From NCBI GenBank assembly GCA_036517235.1, contig DATDXL010000026.1, positions 1 to 6,377 on the forward strand: a DNA stretch of 6,377 nucleotides, written 5' to 3'. The position numbers were made by a program, and so were the translations under genes. Under the pieces are notes generated by a model. That model did not search any database. It had not been told where the DNA came from and saw only the letters and a program-made list of their open reading frames with translations. Within the stretch, counting starts at the first letter, position 1. Each line of letters opens with the position of its first letter. This DNA comes from 2-02-FULL-46-13 sp036517235. Its GTDB lineage: Bacteria > Patescibacteriota > Minisyncoccia > Phycocordibacterales > DSPV01. Positions 6,179 to 6,377 of this stretch are shown here, in pieces.

Positions 6179-6377
6179 TCACGACATGGGGAATTCTACG
6201 ATGAATCGCGAACCCCTCCCTTCCCCCTCGGATTCGGCCCAGATCTTGCCCTTGTGCGCCTCAACTATCTGCTTCGCGATGAAAAGTCCGTAGCCCGTCG
6301 AGTGCACGTTGACCTTGATGGAATCTTTGCCGTGGCCGCCCTCGGTGAAAAGCAATTTCATGTCCTCGGGCGTAATG
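6179..6377 (-). CDS. Sensor histidine kinase, C-terminal end of ATPase domain (cut by right window edge)
   Basis: Only the last 65 codons of the gene are in the window; the frame is open through the right edge, so the ATG at 6359-6361 is internal and not the start. The fragment begins I-T-P-E-D ahead of MKLLFTEGGHGKDS, the F-box and ATP-lid of a HATPase_c domain. STGYGLFIAKQIVEAH follows, the G2-box and its helix, and the fragment ends with GKIWAESEGEGRGSRFIVEFP, the last strands of the domain. It ends at TGA 6179-6181 with no receiver or other domain after it. The N-terminal sensor, the phospho-acceptor His and the partner regulator are outside the window, so the signal is unknown. The GGHGKDS...VHSTGYGLF wording resembles histidine kinases common in Patescibacteria, which is the main clue to the organism. 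Confidence 0.9.
   Translation of the reverse strand, partial: ITPEDMKLLFTEGGHGKDSIKVNVHSTGYGLFIAKQIVEAHKGKIWAESEGEGRGSRFIVEFPMS

Noticed and set aside
6359..6361. ATG as the true start of a 60-residue protein at the right edge
   Set aside because: The frame continues upstream of this ATG with ITPED, which is normal histidine kinase ATPase sequence, so the gene is truncated by the window and the ATG is internal.

Overview
The window reads as a compact bacterial chromosome segment, most likely from the Candidate Phyla Radiation (Patescibacteria, perhaps a Parcubacteria-like lineage). The reasons are the wording of the histidine kinase C-terminus at the right edge (GGHGKDS...VHSTGYGLFIAKQ), the very tight packing, the lack of recognisable Shine-Dalgarno sequences before any start, and the lean aminoacyl-tRNA synthetases. 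TGA ends several genes at sensible places, so there is no sign of TGA recoding. This lineage assignment is inference from sequence style, not from a marker gene.

Left part (1-1675, minus strand): a translation operon read right to left. It holds trpS (tryptophanyl-tRNA synthetase, complete), a 113-residue protein of unknown function that overlaps the trpS stop by 4 bases, and the N-terminal 129 residues of an aspartyl-tRNA synthetase that runs off the left edge. A 109-base divergent intergenic region (1676-1784) follows, with a candidate extended -10 promoter on each strand. The one for trpS lies so close to the start codon that its mRNA would be nearly leaderless.

Centre (1785-6151): four genes in two convergent pairs, which I consider the interesting part. 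On the plus strand are an APH/choline-kinase-like phosphotransferase with an extra N-terminal region and a PRPP-type phosphoribosyltransferase with an extra C-terminal region. On the minus strand are a uridine-kinase-like P-loop kinase and a two-domain fusion of a D-2-hydroxyacid-dehydrogenase-like Rossmann protein with a histidine phosphatase. The pairs meet tail to tail with only 6 bases between stop codons. Ribosyl transfer from PRPP, dephosphorylation, a dinucleotide-dependent redox step and two small-molecule kinases together look like a pathway for making or salvaging a nucleoside-like or sugar-phosphate metabolite. That function is inference; no substrate can be read from the sequence.

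Right edge (6179-6377, minus strand): the C-terminal end of a sensor histidine kinase ATPase domain, upstream of and in the same direction as the uridine-kinase-like gene. There are no rRNA or tRNA genes, CRISPR arrays, transposases or long repeats visible. No stretch longer than about 110 bases lacks a gene.
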